Assembly (NCBI RefSeq): GCF_949628265.1
Contig: NC_088786.1
Location: 39,701,681-39,765,680 of the forward strand
Direction: 5' to 3'
Source: Cloeon dipterum
Lineage: Eukaryota > Arthropoda > Insecta > Ephemeroptera > Baetidae
Length of the DNA: 64,000 nt
Below the pieces are notes generated by a model. It made no database searches. It worked only from the letters and a program-made list of their open reading frames with translations, and was not told the DNA's origin. The position numbers and the translations under genes are program-made. Below are positions 23,789 to 35,946 of the stretch, one piece after another (positions within the stretch are counted from its first letter, which is position 1; each line of letters starts with the position of its first letter).

Positions 23789-26700
23789 TTACACATCAAT
23801 GTGCTTCGTGACAATATGACGGTACAGTTGTTTCTTTTTCCTATAAAATTTCGGGCACTTGTCACAAAAGAAATTATTGCTCTGCAGACAGACATGCTTT
23901 TCAAGAAGTCCTGAGCAATTGAATTTGCGCTTGCACCGGCGGCAAGTCTTGATGGTCCGATGTTTAAACATGGCTTCACGGCTCATCTCGTTATCACATT
24001 CTGCGCAACGAACATACTCGTGCTTCTTGTACTTGTAACTATTGAGAAATGATTCAGAGGCAAACAATATGTTGCACTCTTCACACTTAAACGTCTTTGG
24101 TAAATGTCTGCGTTGAATGTGCTGCTGCATGTACACCTTTTCAGAGGAAGAAAAGTCGCAATGGTCGCACCGGAAATTCGGAGTTTTGGGGTGAAATTTT
24201 CTCACGTGGTGATTCAACTTCCAATTTAAGGTGAACGATTCTCCACACTCCTTGCAACTATAGGCGGCTTGTTTGCAGCTCTTCATATGCAGTTGATACA
24301 AACCCGAGCAATTGCCCGCATAAAAAAATATCGCCTGAGAATATTCTAAGAATATACCGACTTCGCCCAGGATTAATCTAAAAAATTAATATTATTTGAA
24401 TTTATGTAACGCGTTTTCTTAATCCTGGATTAATCTGTAGATTAATTTAAGAGAATATCCTTAGAATGTTCCAGGATTATTCTGCCGGGGTTTGTTTCAA
24501 AAAGCTCTAAAGAATGATCCTAGAACATTCTAAGGATATTCTCTTAGATTAATCTACAGATTCATCCAGGATTAATATTTTGCGTTACAAATCTTTACAT
24601 AGGATTATTCTTTTAGGTTAATCTAAGAATGTTCTTAGGTGATTCTAATATCATTTTAAGGTTAACATAAAGTGTGACAAAAATTATCCCTATATTATTC
24701 TTAAAATTACCCTCAGAATGTTCCTAGAATATACCAAAATAATTTGTTATTGCGATTTATCTGGAATTATTTAAAAAAATTACAAACTTCATTTAATGTA
24801 CAAAATATGCAAAATTTATTAGTTTTCAACCATATCACATATTACAGCTACAAAATTTTTTATTTTACGATGCCAGCATCGCCGATCTTGATGCCCAAAC
24901 TGCAGAACTTCAACGGTTACATCTTTTTCCGTCGTGCAAAATATCTGCGGATGGCTTGAAGCTAAAAAAAGGGGAAGCGACTCATAGGAAAAAATAAATA
25001 AAAGCTTATTTCAATTAGTTTTGCTTGGAAAATGGAAGGTTCAAGTATTAAAAGTTCAAGCATAATATTTTTCCATTTTCCTTGCAACGCCAATTGAATC
25101 AGAATGTGTAAGGCATGCCATTCTAAATTCTCGCAAGCGAAAAAGAAATGTCACCGTAATTTACACGGAAAAATTACATTCTTCCTCACCGATTCACAGT
25201 TTCCGCCACCCAAACTTATTTACGGGGTTCTAATTGATAACTTAAGGACTGGCGAGAATCCCATATATCAAAATATTGGTGGCGAAAACTGCATAAGTAG
25301 CGGCGAAAAGTGTAATTTTACCATAAAACCGTTGGATGTCAAAGTTGCGCGATCTATTCTGATTTCTTTGGACGCTAATCTATAAAATGAGACTTACCCT
25401 GTTAAACGCAAGATCCAGGCCATCCGTCCGAGTCCGCGGGACGTCCGTGTTGTCCCTTACTGGCGGCGTCCGGCGTCCTGCGTCCGTTAATAACTTTGAT
25501 TTGAACGGCGGTTGACCGTTGACGCGTTAGACAAAGAGCGAGGCAGGATTTTGTAAGTCTCTTGCTGCTGCTGCTCGCTAGTCCTGCTGCCACCGCCCGT
25601 CGCCCCTCCCCCGCTCCACAACAGAGGCAGGCAGCAGCAGCAGCAGGCATTCCATGCAAGTGCGTGCATGCATGTGCAGCCGCAGCTCCCGCGAACAGAC
25701 TTAAATCGTCCTTTTAACCCTTTTTTGACCTTCGGACCTTGTTTTACAAATTTGCCCGTTTGTCGGTGGCATTAATTAGGACTTTTTGTGTTAAGAAATT
25801 CATATATTCAATCGAATTTATGATTTTGTACCTTTTTTAATCGGGCAGCATCTTTGAAAAAAGGCATCATTATTTTGTGTTAGATAATGAAAAATGTTAG
25901 GTTTTATTATTAAAATTTAATCCGTTGCAGTAATTAAAAATATTAGCGAGCAAAATATTTTTGTGATAACGATTTTCAAAACATTTAACAATATTGCAGT
26001 TAATTTTCTTGATTGAGTTATGTTTCATATTTAATTTTGTGTTTTCAATTTCAAGAAAAATTTCTAAGTTCTTCTCTTTAAGGGTTTTTAAAAGAATATT
26101 CCAGGATCATTCCAAAAAATAATATTTTAGATTAATCTCAGAATGATCCATAGAACATTCTGGGGATAATCCATTAACATTATTCTAATTTCGCCCCTTG
26201 AGAATATTCTAGGGATATTCCTGAAGATTAATCTCTAGATTGATTTTAAAACATTCTAAGATTAATCTGGGTTAAATCCACGAACATTCCAAAAATTATT
26301 TTTTTGGATTAATCTGAGAATGATCCAAAGAATAATTTGAGGATGTTTTTTTAGATTAATCTCTAGATTGATCTTAAACATTCATAGATTAATCTCAATT
26401 AATACAGGATTATTCCTGGATCATTTTTTTTGGATTAATTTTTTCGGGTAAATTTCGATTAATCTAGGATTGTTCCGAATATTCCTGGGTTATATTTTTT
26501 TATGCGGGTGATTTTGAGTTTGCATTTGGTGCAAAACGATGGCCTTCTGTGCGCTGCCTTGTACCCGAGAGAAACGTCCTGGCCACAAGATCTGCACTTG
26601 TCGAATGTGTGACATTGTTTGTAGTGAAAATTAACCAGGTATTTCGAGCCGAAACTGGCGTCGCAACTGTCGCATTTGAACTTCCTTGGGAAGTGCTTCG

Positions 26701-27670
26701 CCGGTTGGTGGTGTACCATCCAGTGTTTCCTCGTTGAAAAATACTCGCAATGCTCGCACTCGTAAAGAACTTGATTTTTGCCTCGTTTGTGAAATGAGTT
26801 GATGTGGAGAATCATTTCAGGCTTCGATTTCAAGTACTCTTTGCAGCCGTAATACGTGCACGCCACCAGTTCTGGATGCTTGACATTCCTGTGATGCCTC
26901 CACGTTTGAAATGAGGAATAGAATTTTCCATTTTCACAAAATTTGCAACGAAAATTCTTGCTTTCGCATGGTTTGCCATGTTTCTCGTGTAAATCCTGCT
27001 GCATGTGCAACTCTTTTTCCTCCACGGTGTGAAAGTAAGTCGTGCAGCCACGAATTCCGCATTTGATGGCTTCTTTGTGCATTCGTTTGACGTGATGTGT
27101 CAGATGGTCGTATCTCTTTCCACAGTAAAGACACACTTTACTGCCGCATTTCCTCCTTTTAGGAATTTCCTTTTCGTACTTGGCCAGATCGACCTCTTCC
27201 AACTGCACCCAACACTGTTCAACTTCTCCAACTGTCAAATTTGGAGAATAAATATGACACCGTTGATTATTTTAATAAAAATTCCCTACCTGAATAATTC
27301 TCCCGAAGAACCTTAGCGTTTTCTTCCAAATCAAGGTTTTTCGGCCACCAAGCCACAGCCTGATCGTCTCCAGACTCGTCCCCAAACCTACAAAAACACG
27401 TGTCAAAATCCAAATAAATTTTATAGATAGTGAAATAACATACTCTGCCTGCCAGATGCAAAAATAGCAGATCAAAGCGCCTTCTTCAACCACGTCCGGC
27501 AGGTTTTCGTCTTCTTCCGTCAGGTTCATGACCTGCATGGCCCATTTCCTCAGCTTGAACCTGTCCACCTGCGACGCGAGGACGTGGCCGTCCGACGTCG
27601 GACACTCGCACAATCTGCACAGCGGCTTTTGAATGGCAGGTTTCGCTTTTCCGACTCTTGGCGGCTGCAT
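23789..27670 (-). pseudogene. ZAD/C2H2 zinc-finger gene 3, split by a transposable element
   Basis: Exons 27670-27444 (ZAD), 27387-27290 (98 nt, one extra codon: GDDQAVAWW) and a finger exon that begins at 27231. The finger exon is interrupted at 26,519 by the 2,204-bp element; its last seven fingers resume at 24,312 and run open to the stop at 23,789. As the DNA stands, translation enters the element and stops at 26,459, giving about 365 aa with the ZAD and seven fingers. No other lesion is visible on either side, so the insertion looks like the only disabling event. Two extra bases upstream of the ZAD (shared with gene 5) put the usual MGGDMERH start out of frame, so the start at MQPPRVG (27,670) is chosen. 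The ZAD has two uncommon residues (MQVMN, EEGAL). Confidence 0.88.
24315..26518. mobile_element. CCCGCAT-ended element, 2,204 bp, TG target duplication
   Basis: Ends are CCCGCATAAAAAAATAT and ATATTTTTTTATGCGGG, complementary except for one extra T. TG flanks both sides (24,313-24,314 and 26,519-26,520). The uninterrupted paralogues read CACTTGAATTTGAG at this point, confirming a 2-bp duplication. Both ends carry arrays of AGAATATTCT-like and ATTAATCT palindromes. The core (about 25,405-25,740) is GC-rich and related to the core of the 9,699-11,506 element, including the CGTCGCCCCTCCCCCGCTCC phrase. No transposase is visible. The superfamily is unassigned; a 2-bp duplication of TA or TG narrows the choices but does not settle it. 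Confidence 0.88.
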
Positions 27671-27869
27671 CTCTCGACTCCTTAAGCTTCTTGTCCTGGT
27701 ATATGTCTCTCCATGTCTCCACCCAAATGGTTTTCACCGTTAAATTGCTATGCCCAGTTCCTGATTTGGTCGGCTCGGAAAAAGCAAGCGAATTTTTTCA
27801 CGTGGAACTTTTGCTGCTTGCATCTTCCTGTGAAGTCATGTGTTTACCGTGTTTACAAGCAACCCCTTC

Positions 27870-28125
27870 GTTACACCTCCCACGTTTGCAGTGGTGTGTG
27901 CGAAGAGGAGAAGGAAAAATTTTGCTATTTTATGTTTTTTCACGTTTTTTTAATATTTTTTGTTTTATTTTAATTACTTTGTTCTTTTAATTTGATAATT
28001 TTCTAAAATAACTTTAGATTTCAACTTTAAATTTTAAATTTTCAAGTTATGCTTAACTCCTTATCTTTCCGCTATCATGCTTTTGGAGGCAACCAATCAG
28101 AGTTCAATGCGTTTTGACTGGCGCA
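27870..28125 (-). promoter_or_regulatory. conserved upstream block of gene 3
   Basis: It has CAGTGGTGTGTGCGAAGAGGAG near 27,890, the AACTCCTTATCTTTCC motif near 28,050 and GGCAACCAATCAGAG near 28,088. It is nearly identical to the block of gene 5 (35,115-35,370). Confidence 0.65.
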
Positions 28126-28263
28126 AAATCCAGATAATTTTAAAGAATTATCTTATTTTTTGTGGTTCTTTTTACTCGCCAGGAGTCAGGACATAACGAA
28201 TGCGTTCTAATGTAACACCGGCAAAATGGTAAATTCATATACATTCATATGTTATTCCAAAAC

Positions 28264-28585
28264 GGTTTAAAACATAAAACAAACTATATTTTAGGCACGT
28301 TTGAAGCCATACGATTCCCATTGCGATGCATACAACCTGCCAAATGGCGTAGAAACTTTGGATATTTTTTTTTTAGAACAAAATTGATTTTCAAGATAAT
28401 CCAGCGATTAACTGAACCTTTTTTGGTTTTCAGTACGTCAAAAGAAAGAAAATTAAGTGAGGAATGCAAAATGGCAGGATTGAGTCTGAAATCGCAGTGA
28501 AAGTGTCTTAAAAGCGAAAGTCTACGGTGGCGCCATCTGTTGGTGGCTTCGAACACTTTGGGTTTATGCCACTGGTCAATTGAAT
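28264..28585. repeat. half copy, CCAGTTGC inverted-repeat family
   Basis: The right arm is well kept (TTTTGGTTTTCAGTACGTCA ... GGCGCCATCTGTTGGTGGC ... TTTATGCCACTGGTCAATT). The left arm is replaced by diverged sequence ending in CCAAATGGCGTAGAAAC. The same damaged form occurs near 35,510, 38,210 and 53,560, so it spread with the gene duplications rather than by transposition. Confidence 0.7.
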
Positions 28586-28708
28586 AATATTGTTTAGACT
28601 CAGAATAGCCCAATTACAAAAACATTTTTACACAAATCAAAGCAAAATATCGTGGGAGGTTTTAATTTAATAGGCAACAACTTTTTAGAATGCCGCTATT
28701 CATTTTAT

Positions 28709-30363
28709 TTACACGCCAATGTGCTTCTTGACAATATGCCAGTACAAATGATTCCTTTTCATATAAATTTTCGGGCACTTGTCACAATGAAAATTATTGC
28801 TCTGCAGACAGACATGCTTTTTAAGAAGTCCTGAGCACTTGAATTTGCGCTTGCACCGGCGGCAAGTCTTGATGGTCCGATGTTTAGACATGGCTTGACG
28901 AATCATCTCCTGGACACATTGTGAGCAACGAACGTATTTGTGCCGCTTGTTTTTGTGATCCTTGAGTAATGATTCAGAGGCAAACAATTGGTTGCACTCT
29001 CCACACTTAATAGTCTTTGGGAGATGTCTGTATTGCATATGATTCGCCATGTAGCCCTTTTCAAATGTGGAATAGTCGCAATGGTCGCAGCGAATATTTG
29101 GGGTTTTGCTGTGAAATTCTCTCACGTGGCGATTAAACTCTCTATTCAAGGTGAACGATTCTCCACACTCCTCGCAAATATAGGGGGCTTGTTTGCAGCT
29201 CTTCATATGCAGTTGAAACAGACCCGAGCACTTGAATTTGAGTTTGCATTTGGAGCAAACCGATGGCCTTCTGTGGGGTGCATTTTGTCCGCGAGCAACG
29301 TCCTGGCCACAAGATTCGCACTTGTCGAATGTATGACAATTTTTGTAGTGAATGATAACCAGGTCTTTCGAGCCAAATCTGGCGTCGCAGCTGTCACATT
29401 TGAACCTCTTTGGCAAGTGCTTCGACTGTTGGTGTAGCACCATGAAGTCCTTCCTCGTTGTGAAATACTCGCAATGCCCGCACTCGAAAAGACCTTGATT
29501 CATGCCACGTTTGTGGAATGAGTTGACATGGAGAATCATCTCAGGCTTGGATTTGAAGTACTCAATGCAGCCGTAATGCGTGCACGCCACCAGTTTTGGA
29601 TGCTTGAGTCTCATGTGCTCCCTCCACGATTTTACTTTGGAATACAATTTGATGATTACACAATATTTGCAACGAATTTTCCTGCTCTCGCATGGTTTTT
29701 CAAGTTTTTCGTGAAAATCCTTCTGCATATGCCGCTCTTTTTCCTCCATGGCGTGAAAGTAAGTCGTGCAGCCCCGAATTCCGCATTTGATGGCTTTCCT
29801 CTTCTTAGGGATTTCCTTTTCGTATTTGACCAGATCAATCTCTTCCAACTGCACCCAACACTGTTCAACTTCTCCAACTGTCAAATTTGGAGAAAAGTAA
29901 CCACCATGATGAAATTTTAGTTAAAAATTCCCTACCTGAATAATTCTCCCGCAGCACCTTTGCGGGTTCTTCCAAATCAAGGTTTTTCGGCCACCAAGCA
30001 ACAGCCTCGTCTCCAGACTCGTCCCCAAACCTTTAAAAACAAGTTGAACTAAATAAATTTTAAAGATAGTGAAATAACATACTCTGCCTGCCAGATGCAA
30101 AAATAGCAAATCAAAGTGTCTTCTTCGACCATTTCCGGCAGGTTTTCGTCTTCTTCCGTCAGGTTCATGACCTCCATGGCCCATTTCCTCAGCTTGAACC
30201 TGTCCACCTGCGACGCGAGGACGTGGCCGTCCGACGTCGGACACTCGCACAGTCTGCACAACGGCTTTTGAATAGCAGGTTTTGCTTCTCCGACTCTTGG
30301 CGGCTGCATCTCTCGGCTCCTTAAGCTTCTTGTCTTGGAATGTCTCTCCATGTCTCCACCCAA
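28709..30363 (-). CDS. ZAD/C2H2 zinc-finger protein, gene 4, 514 aa
   Basis: Exons 30363-30083, 30030-29936 and 29877-28709 join in frame to 514 aa. The start MGGDMERHSKTRSLRSREMQ matches genes 1 and 6. The ZAD is at about residues 35-94, with CRLC and CYFC pairs. The linker exon has EEPAKVL where the others have EENAKVL. There are 13 fingers; the first finger of genes 6-8 is deleted, as in genes 2 and 5. Finger 3 of the family (CKYCVIIKLYSKVKSW) resembles genes 1 and 5. The C-terminal stretch from CGECNQLFASESLL through CSQCVQEMIRQAM is nearly that of gene 7, a clear mosaic. It is probably a nuclear DNA-binding protein; the target is unknown. The stop overlaps an AATAAA. Confidence 0.88.
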
Positions 30364-30499
30364 AATGGTTTTAACCGTTAAATTGCTATTCCCAGTTCCT
30401 GATTGGGTCGGCTCGGCAAAAACAAGCGAATTTTTTCAAGCGGAACTTTTGCTGCTTGCATCTTCCTGTGAACACATGTGTTTACCGTGTTTAGAAGCA

Positions 30500-30760
30500 A
30501 CGCCTCCCACGTTCGCAGTGGAGTGTGCGACAAGGAGTAGGAAATTTTGTGCTGTTATTTATGTTTTTCATGTTTCATTTAATATTTTTTGGTTTAATTT
30601 TTATTACTTTGCTCTTCTAATTTGATGATTATCTAAAATAACTCTATATTTCAACTTTAAAACTTAAAAATTCAAGTTATGCTATTAACTCCTTATCTTT
30701 TCACTATCATACTTTTGGAGGCAACCAATCAGCGTTCAGTGCGTTTTGACTGGCGCGAAA
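30500..30760 (-). promoter_or_regulatory. conserved upstream block of gene 4
   Basis: CCCACGTTCGCAGTGGAGTG then TGCGACAAGGAG (about 30,507-30,538), AACTCCTTATCTTTTC near 30,687 and GGCAACCAATCAGCGTTCAG near 30,720. On the gene strand these give CCAAT, GATA-like and 5'UTR motifs in the usual order. Confidence 0.65.
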
Positions 30761-30819
30761 TCCAGATACTTTAAGAATAATCTCATTATTATTTGTTGTA
30801 TTTTTTGTGCGCCAGGAGT

Positions 30820-32329
30820 CGGGATCATCTATTAATTCTCCTCGTCATCCAAGCTGAAAAAGTGGTAGATAACGATAAGCATTTTGAAATTTTCATGAGA
30901 GAATCTCATCCTATATGTCCTATACAGTATATCGGGGAAGTTGAGATGGTTTAGATGGTTTTATGTTAGTTTAGACGATTTTAGGCAATTTAGACGGTTT
31001 AAAGTCTGTGTCAATCGACATTCATTTTTCATGATTCGTGAAGATTTCATTTGTTTGGAAAGAAATAGAGCAAAGAAAAAACAGTCGATCGTCTAAGTGT
31101 CCCAACCCTAGATATATATAATATTCAAGCAAATAAACGAATATTTTGTTTTGTTCACGTCTTGATTTTCAACGCATTTTCCCAGCATCGCGACTCTCAA
31201 TTCATCTTTTCATTGTCATAAGGTACACAAAAGTGGTCGGCTGACAATGAGAAGGAAAAATCTGAGCAGCGGGTGATCTATTTATACTTTTGGAGCAGCG
31301 CGCTCCCTTTTGCTTCACAGCCTTAACATTAAAGTATATAAAGAAAAAGACACGAACTAAGCAGTGGGCTGGGCTGTATCAATACCCTGCTTTTTCTTCC
31401 TATGCTGGCAATGTTAAATGCTGTGGGGGACGTAATGTAATAAAACCACTCCAACTAGTTCTCTATCTGGTGTCGTTTATTATGTCAATTGAACGCTGTT
31501 CAAAGGGTCAGTCAAACGTCACGAGCTAAACGTGTCGCAGTGCATGGGGTTTCACTCAATGACGAGCATGAAATTAGCTAAGTCACCACACATGCCATGC
31601 ACGCTCCATTTCCGAAGGTTAAATTACACCACTCGCACTGCTGCCGGCACAGGTACCGCATGCGCGTTGCGCTCGTTAGGCACCTGCACCGCAGGTTGCC
31701 GAGGCCGCCAGGCGACCCCCACAGGGGCTCCCCCTTTGAGGGAGGAGGCAACGGGAATTTATTTGCGAAGAATTTATCAGCGTGGTTGGTCGAGTGGTGG
31801 TGGTTTGAAAAATCCCTTGGAGGATTTGGCTAGCATTTCGTCTGGCATCTCGTCTTCAGTTGTCATTTCGGGCAGCACCAAGCACCAATGTGGGGAAAGG
31901 AAAAGTCAAATTCACTCAAATGGCTGGAATATAATATTTATTGTTGCCTCGTAAATTGAACCCGGATTACCGGTCAGGTCAGTTTAAAAGATTGAAATAT
32001 TCAAGTTGTTTCATTCATTAATCATTCCACTTATAGAGGTCCTGCTTGAGAAAGGTTTTAACAATTCTATAAAGAATGTTAGAAAAATAAATAATAGCCA
32101 TCTTTTTTGATTTATTATTTGGTTGCAACAAAAAGTATTGAACTTTTTATTCTACCTGAGCTGCATTTATTACAATAACACCTTGAATATAATACAACAG
32201 TAAAAAAGTGATTAAAAACAAGCAAGGAATTCAAGGTATTCTCTTTATTTGCCGCGTAAAAAATGATCCATTAGTCAAACAAAGTGTCTGAAACTTAGCG
32301 CCTAGAACATTTAAGACCTAAAATGAAAT
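30820..32329. repeat. rearranged fragments of the 4.5-kb block (copy C)
   Basis: About 31,095-31,420 matches the end of block A (22,830-23,125): GTTCACGTCTTGATTTTC, TGAGCAGCGGG, GGGCTGGGCTGTATC. About 31,990-32,300 matches 21,190-21,480 (CATTAATCATTCCACTTATAG). The order is reversed relative to blocks A and B. Between them, 31,440-31,980 is a GC-rich stretch with an open frame (31532-31954) that shows no family signature. Near 30,930-31,010 GATGGTTTTA/GACGGTTTAA-like phrases repeat. Confidence 0.6.
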
Positions 32330-33070
32330 TAATAGCTTGGAAAATTCATCACGAAATTCGCCCAGCAGTTGGTGAATTGATATTTATATGGCACATCAGG
32401 TAATTGGAAATGAAACAAAATACGCGGGATTCGGCACGCCCCTTTTTGACGCTTCTTATTGGCCGCTGGACTGTCTCCTGATAGGTCTCCATTATTAAGA
32501 CGCCATCATGACTTTTGACCGGCGGGAACCAACACAGATCGCAACTCGCAAACAAGAAGGTTATAATTTGGGTCAAGCATGCGCAGTAATGAGATTAGAA
32601 CTCCCTGTATAGACGAAGAAGCGATCTGAACATGCCGCGCATGCTTGAGATACGAACAAGTTTATTGCGCTTCTTGAAAATGGGCGTATACACAAACAAA
32701 TATAAAGTTTTTAACGTTTTTTAGGAAACATCCTCCATTTCGATGCCAGCTTCACTTTGAACCGGAAAAAACTAACACAGAACGCAAGCCGGACTCCCAG
32801 GTATCTTAAAAATGGACAAAAATGAAACAGCGTGGCGGAACATTTAAATTTAAGATTTTGCGAAATATCTAGAAAAAATTAACATATTTTTGCTATTTTT
32901 CACATGATTTGAATCCTTTTCTTTACGATCCATGTGCAAAATTTTACGTAAAAAATGGAATATTGAAAAAAATCGTATTTTTACGGTAGGCAGACAAATT
33001 TTGATAAAAACATGACATTCTAGCGATTTTCTCAAAAATTAAAACGGCATAACCTGGAAATTATGCTTGT
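32330..33070. repeat. 3'-flank block, copy 3 (downstream of gene 5)
   Basis: It has the same landmarks as copies 1 and 2 but is more diverged: TTATTGGCCGCTGGACTG, CGCAGTAATGAG, AAAATGGGCGTATACAC, AAATATAAAG (32,699-32,708), and the AACCTGGAAATTATGCTTGT tail. It is closest to copy 4. Confidence 0.75.
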
Positions 33071-33302
33071 TCCTAATAATTTGTAATTTATAGACATATA
33101 ATTTCAAGTTAAAAGAAACTTTAGAGTAAGTAATAATTAAAAAATTTATGATACAAAGAGTTGAATAAATTTTTAGATAGAAAATAGTAAAATTTCACAA
33201 ATATTTTGACACAAAATAAAGTAACATATGCTGGAAGGTTTTTTTAATTGAATAGGCTAAAATTTTTCAGAATGCCACTATTCATTTTAATTTGGTACAA
33301 TT

Positions 33303-34910
33303 TTATACATCAATGTGCTTCTTGACAATATGCCAGTACAAATGATTCCTTTTCATATAAAATTTCGGGCACTTGTCACAATAGAAGAAATTACACTGCG
33401 GACAGACATGCTTTTCAAGAAGTCCTGAGCACTTGAATTTGCGCTTGCACCGGCGGCAAGTCTTGATGGTCCGATGCTCATACATGGCTTGACGGCTCAT
33501 CTCGTTATCACATTCTGCGCAACGAACATATTCGTGTCGCATGTACTTGTGATTCTTGAGAATAGTTTCAGAGGCAAACAATTTGTTGCATTTTCCACAC
33601 TTAATCATCTTTGGCAAATGTCTGCGTTGAATGTGCCGCTGCATGTACACCTTTTCAGAGGAAGAAAAGTCGCAATGGTCGCAGCGGAAATTACGGGTTT
33701 TGCTGTGAAATTTTCGCACGTGGTGATTTAACTTCCAACACACGTTGAACGATTCTCCACACTCCTTGCAACTATAGGGGGCTTGTTTGCAGCTCTTCAT
33801 AATATGCAGTTGATACAAACCTGAGCACTTGAATTTGAGTTTGCATTTGGAGCAAACAGATGGCCTTCTGTGGCGTCTCTTGAGTCTGAGAGCCACGTCC
33901 TGGCCACAAGATTTGCACTTGTCGAATTTATGATATTGTTTGATGTGCTTTCCAACTGACCCTTTCGAGCTGAATTTGACATCGCAACTGTCGCAATTGA
34001 ACATCTTTGGCATGTGCTTCGCCTGTTGATGTAGCACCATCAAGTGTTTCCACGTTGTGTAGTACTCGCAATGCTCGCACTCGAAAAGATCTTCATTTAT
34101 GCCTCTATTGTGCCACGAGTTGATGTGGAGAATCATTTCAGTCTTGGATTTGAAATACCCTTTGCAGCCGTAATGCGTGCACGCCACCAGTTTTGGATGC
34201 TTGCGTCTCATGTGCTCCCTCCACGATTTTACTTTGGAATACAATTTGATGATTACACAAAAATTGCAGCGAAAATTCTTGCTATCGCATGGTTTTTCAC
34301 GTTTCTTGTGTAAATAATGCTGCATGTGCAGCTCTTTTTCCTTCTTGGTGTGAAAGTAAGTCGTGCAGCCCCGAATTCCGCATTTGATGGCTTTCCTCTT
34401 CTTAGGGATTTCCCTTTCGTATTTGGTCAGATCAACCTTCCAACTGCACCCAACACTGTTCAACTTCTCCAACTGAAAAATTGTAACAATGAAAATTACT
34501 CTGTTTATTATTTTTATTAAAATTTCCCTGGTACCTGAATAATTCTCGCGAAGCACCTTGGCGTTTTCTTCCAAATCAAGGTTTTCCGGCCACCAAGCCA
34601 CAGCCTCGTCTCCAGACTCGTCCCCAAACCTAAAACACGCGTCAAAATCAAAATAAATTTTATAGTTAAGTTAAATAACATACTCTGCCTGCCAGATGCA
34701 AAAATAGCAGATCAAAGAGTCTTCTTCGACCATTTCCGGCAGGTTTTCGTCTTCTTCCGTCAGGTTCATGACCTCCATGGCCCATTTCCTCAGTTTGAAT
34801 CTGTCCACCTGCGACGCGAGGACGTGGCCGTCCGACGTCGGACACTCGCAGAGTCTGCACAGCGGCTTTTGAATGGCAGGTTTCGCTTTTCCGACTCTTG
34901 GCGGCTGCAT
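33303..34910 (-). pseudogene. ZAD/C2H2 zinc-finger gene 5, 2-bp deletion rescued by intron retention
   Basis: Exons by homology: 34910-34684 (ZAD), 34629-34535 and 34472-33303. Near 34,437 two bases are missing relative to paralogues (TTGGAAGGTTGATC against TTGGAAGAGGTTGATC). The normally spliced message therefore stops after about 120 aa, just past the ZAD and linker. The 62-nt last intron (34534-34473) has no stop in the exon 2 frame, and 62 minus 2 is a multiple of three. A message that keeps this intron reads straight from the ZAD into all 13 fingers, about 517 aa. Either it is a pseudogene, or it makes a ZAD-only protein and a full protein by alternative splicing. The start is taken at MQPPRVG because two extra bases disrupt the upstream start, as in gene 3. 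Confidence 0.75.
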
Positions 34911-35109
34911 CTCTCGACTCCTTAAGCTTCTTGTCCTGGTATATGTCTCTCCATGTCTCCACCCAAATGGTTTTCACCGTTAAATTGCTATGCCCAGTTC
35001 CTGATTTGGTCGGCTCGGAAAAAGCAAGCGAATTTTTTCACGTGGAACTTTTGCTGCTTGCATCTTCCTGTGAAGTCATGTGTTTACCGTGTTTACAAGC
35101 AACCCCTTC

Positions 35110-35370
35110 GTTACACCTCCCACGTTTGCAGTGGTGTGTGCGAAGAGGAGAAGGAAATTTTTGCTATTTTATGTTTTTTCACGTTTTTTAATACTTTTTT
35201 GTTTTATTTTAATTACTTTGTTCTTTTAATTTGATAATTTTCTAAAATAACTTTAGATTTCAACTTTAAATTTTAAATTTTCAAGTTATGCTATTAACTC
35301 CTTATCATTCCGCTATCATGCTTTTGGAGGCAACCAATCAGAGTTCAATGCGTTTTGACTGGCGCGAAAT
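35110..35370 (-). promoter_or_regulatory. conserved upstream block of gene 5
   Basis: It is near-identical to the gene 3 block: GTGTGTGCGAAGAGGAG near 35,134, AACTCCTTATCATTCC near 35,297 and GGCAACCAATCAGAG near 35,329. The near identity extends through the following inverted-repeat half copy into the 3' end of the next gene. Confidence 0.65.
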
Positions 35371-35509
35371 TAAGATATTTTTAAAGAATTTTCTCATATT
35401 TTATGGTTCTTTTTACGCGCCAGGAGTGGGACATAATGAATGCGCTCTAATGTAACACCGGCAAAATGGTACATACATATACATTCATATGTCAGTCCAA
35501 AACGGTTTA

Positions 35510-35826
35510 AAACATAAAACAAACTATATTTTAGGCACGTTTAAAGCCATACGATTCCCATTGCGATGCATACAACCTGCCAAATGGCGTAGAAACTTTG
35601 GATATTTTTTATTAGAACAAAATTGATTTTCAAGATAATCCAGCGATTAACTGAACCTTTTTTGGTTTTCAGTACGTCAAAAGAAAGAAAATTAAGTGAG
35701 GAATGCAAAATGGCAGGATTGAGTCTGAAATCGCAGTGAAAGTGTCTTAAAAGCGAAAGTCTACGGTGGCGCATCTGTTGGTGGCTTCGAACACTTAGGG
35801 TTTATGCCACTGGTCAATTGAATAAT
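35510..35826. repeat. half copy, CCAGTTGC inverted-repeat family
   Basis: The same damaged form as 28,264-28,585, with only a few differences (GGCGCATCTG here against GGCGCCATCTG). It lies in the equivalent position between genes 5 and 6. Confidence 0.7.
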
Positions 35827-35946
35827 ATTGTTTAGACTCAGAATAGCCCAATTACAAAAACATTTTTACACAAATCAAAGCAAAATATCGTGGGAGGTTT
35901 TAATTTAATAGGCAACAACTTTTTAGAATGCCGCTATTCATTTTAT

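Noticed and set aside
31532..31954. 140-codon plus-strand frame in a GC-rich patch
   Set aside because: All three plus frames are partly open because of base composition; no motif or splice support.
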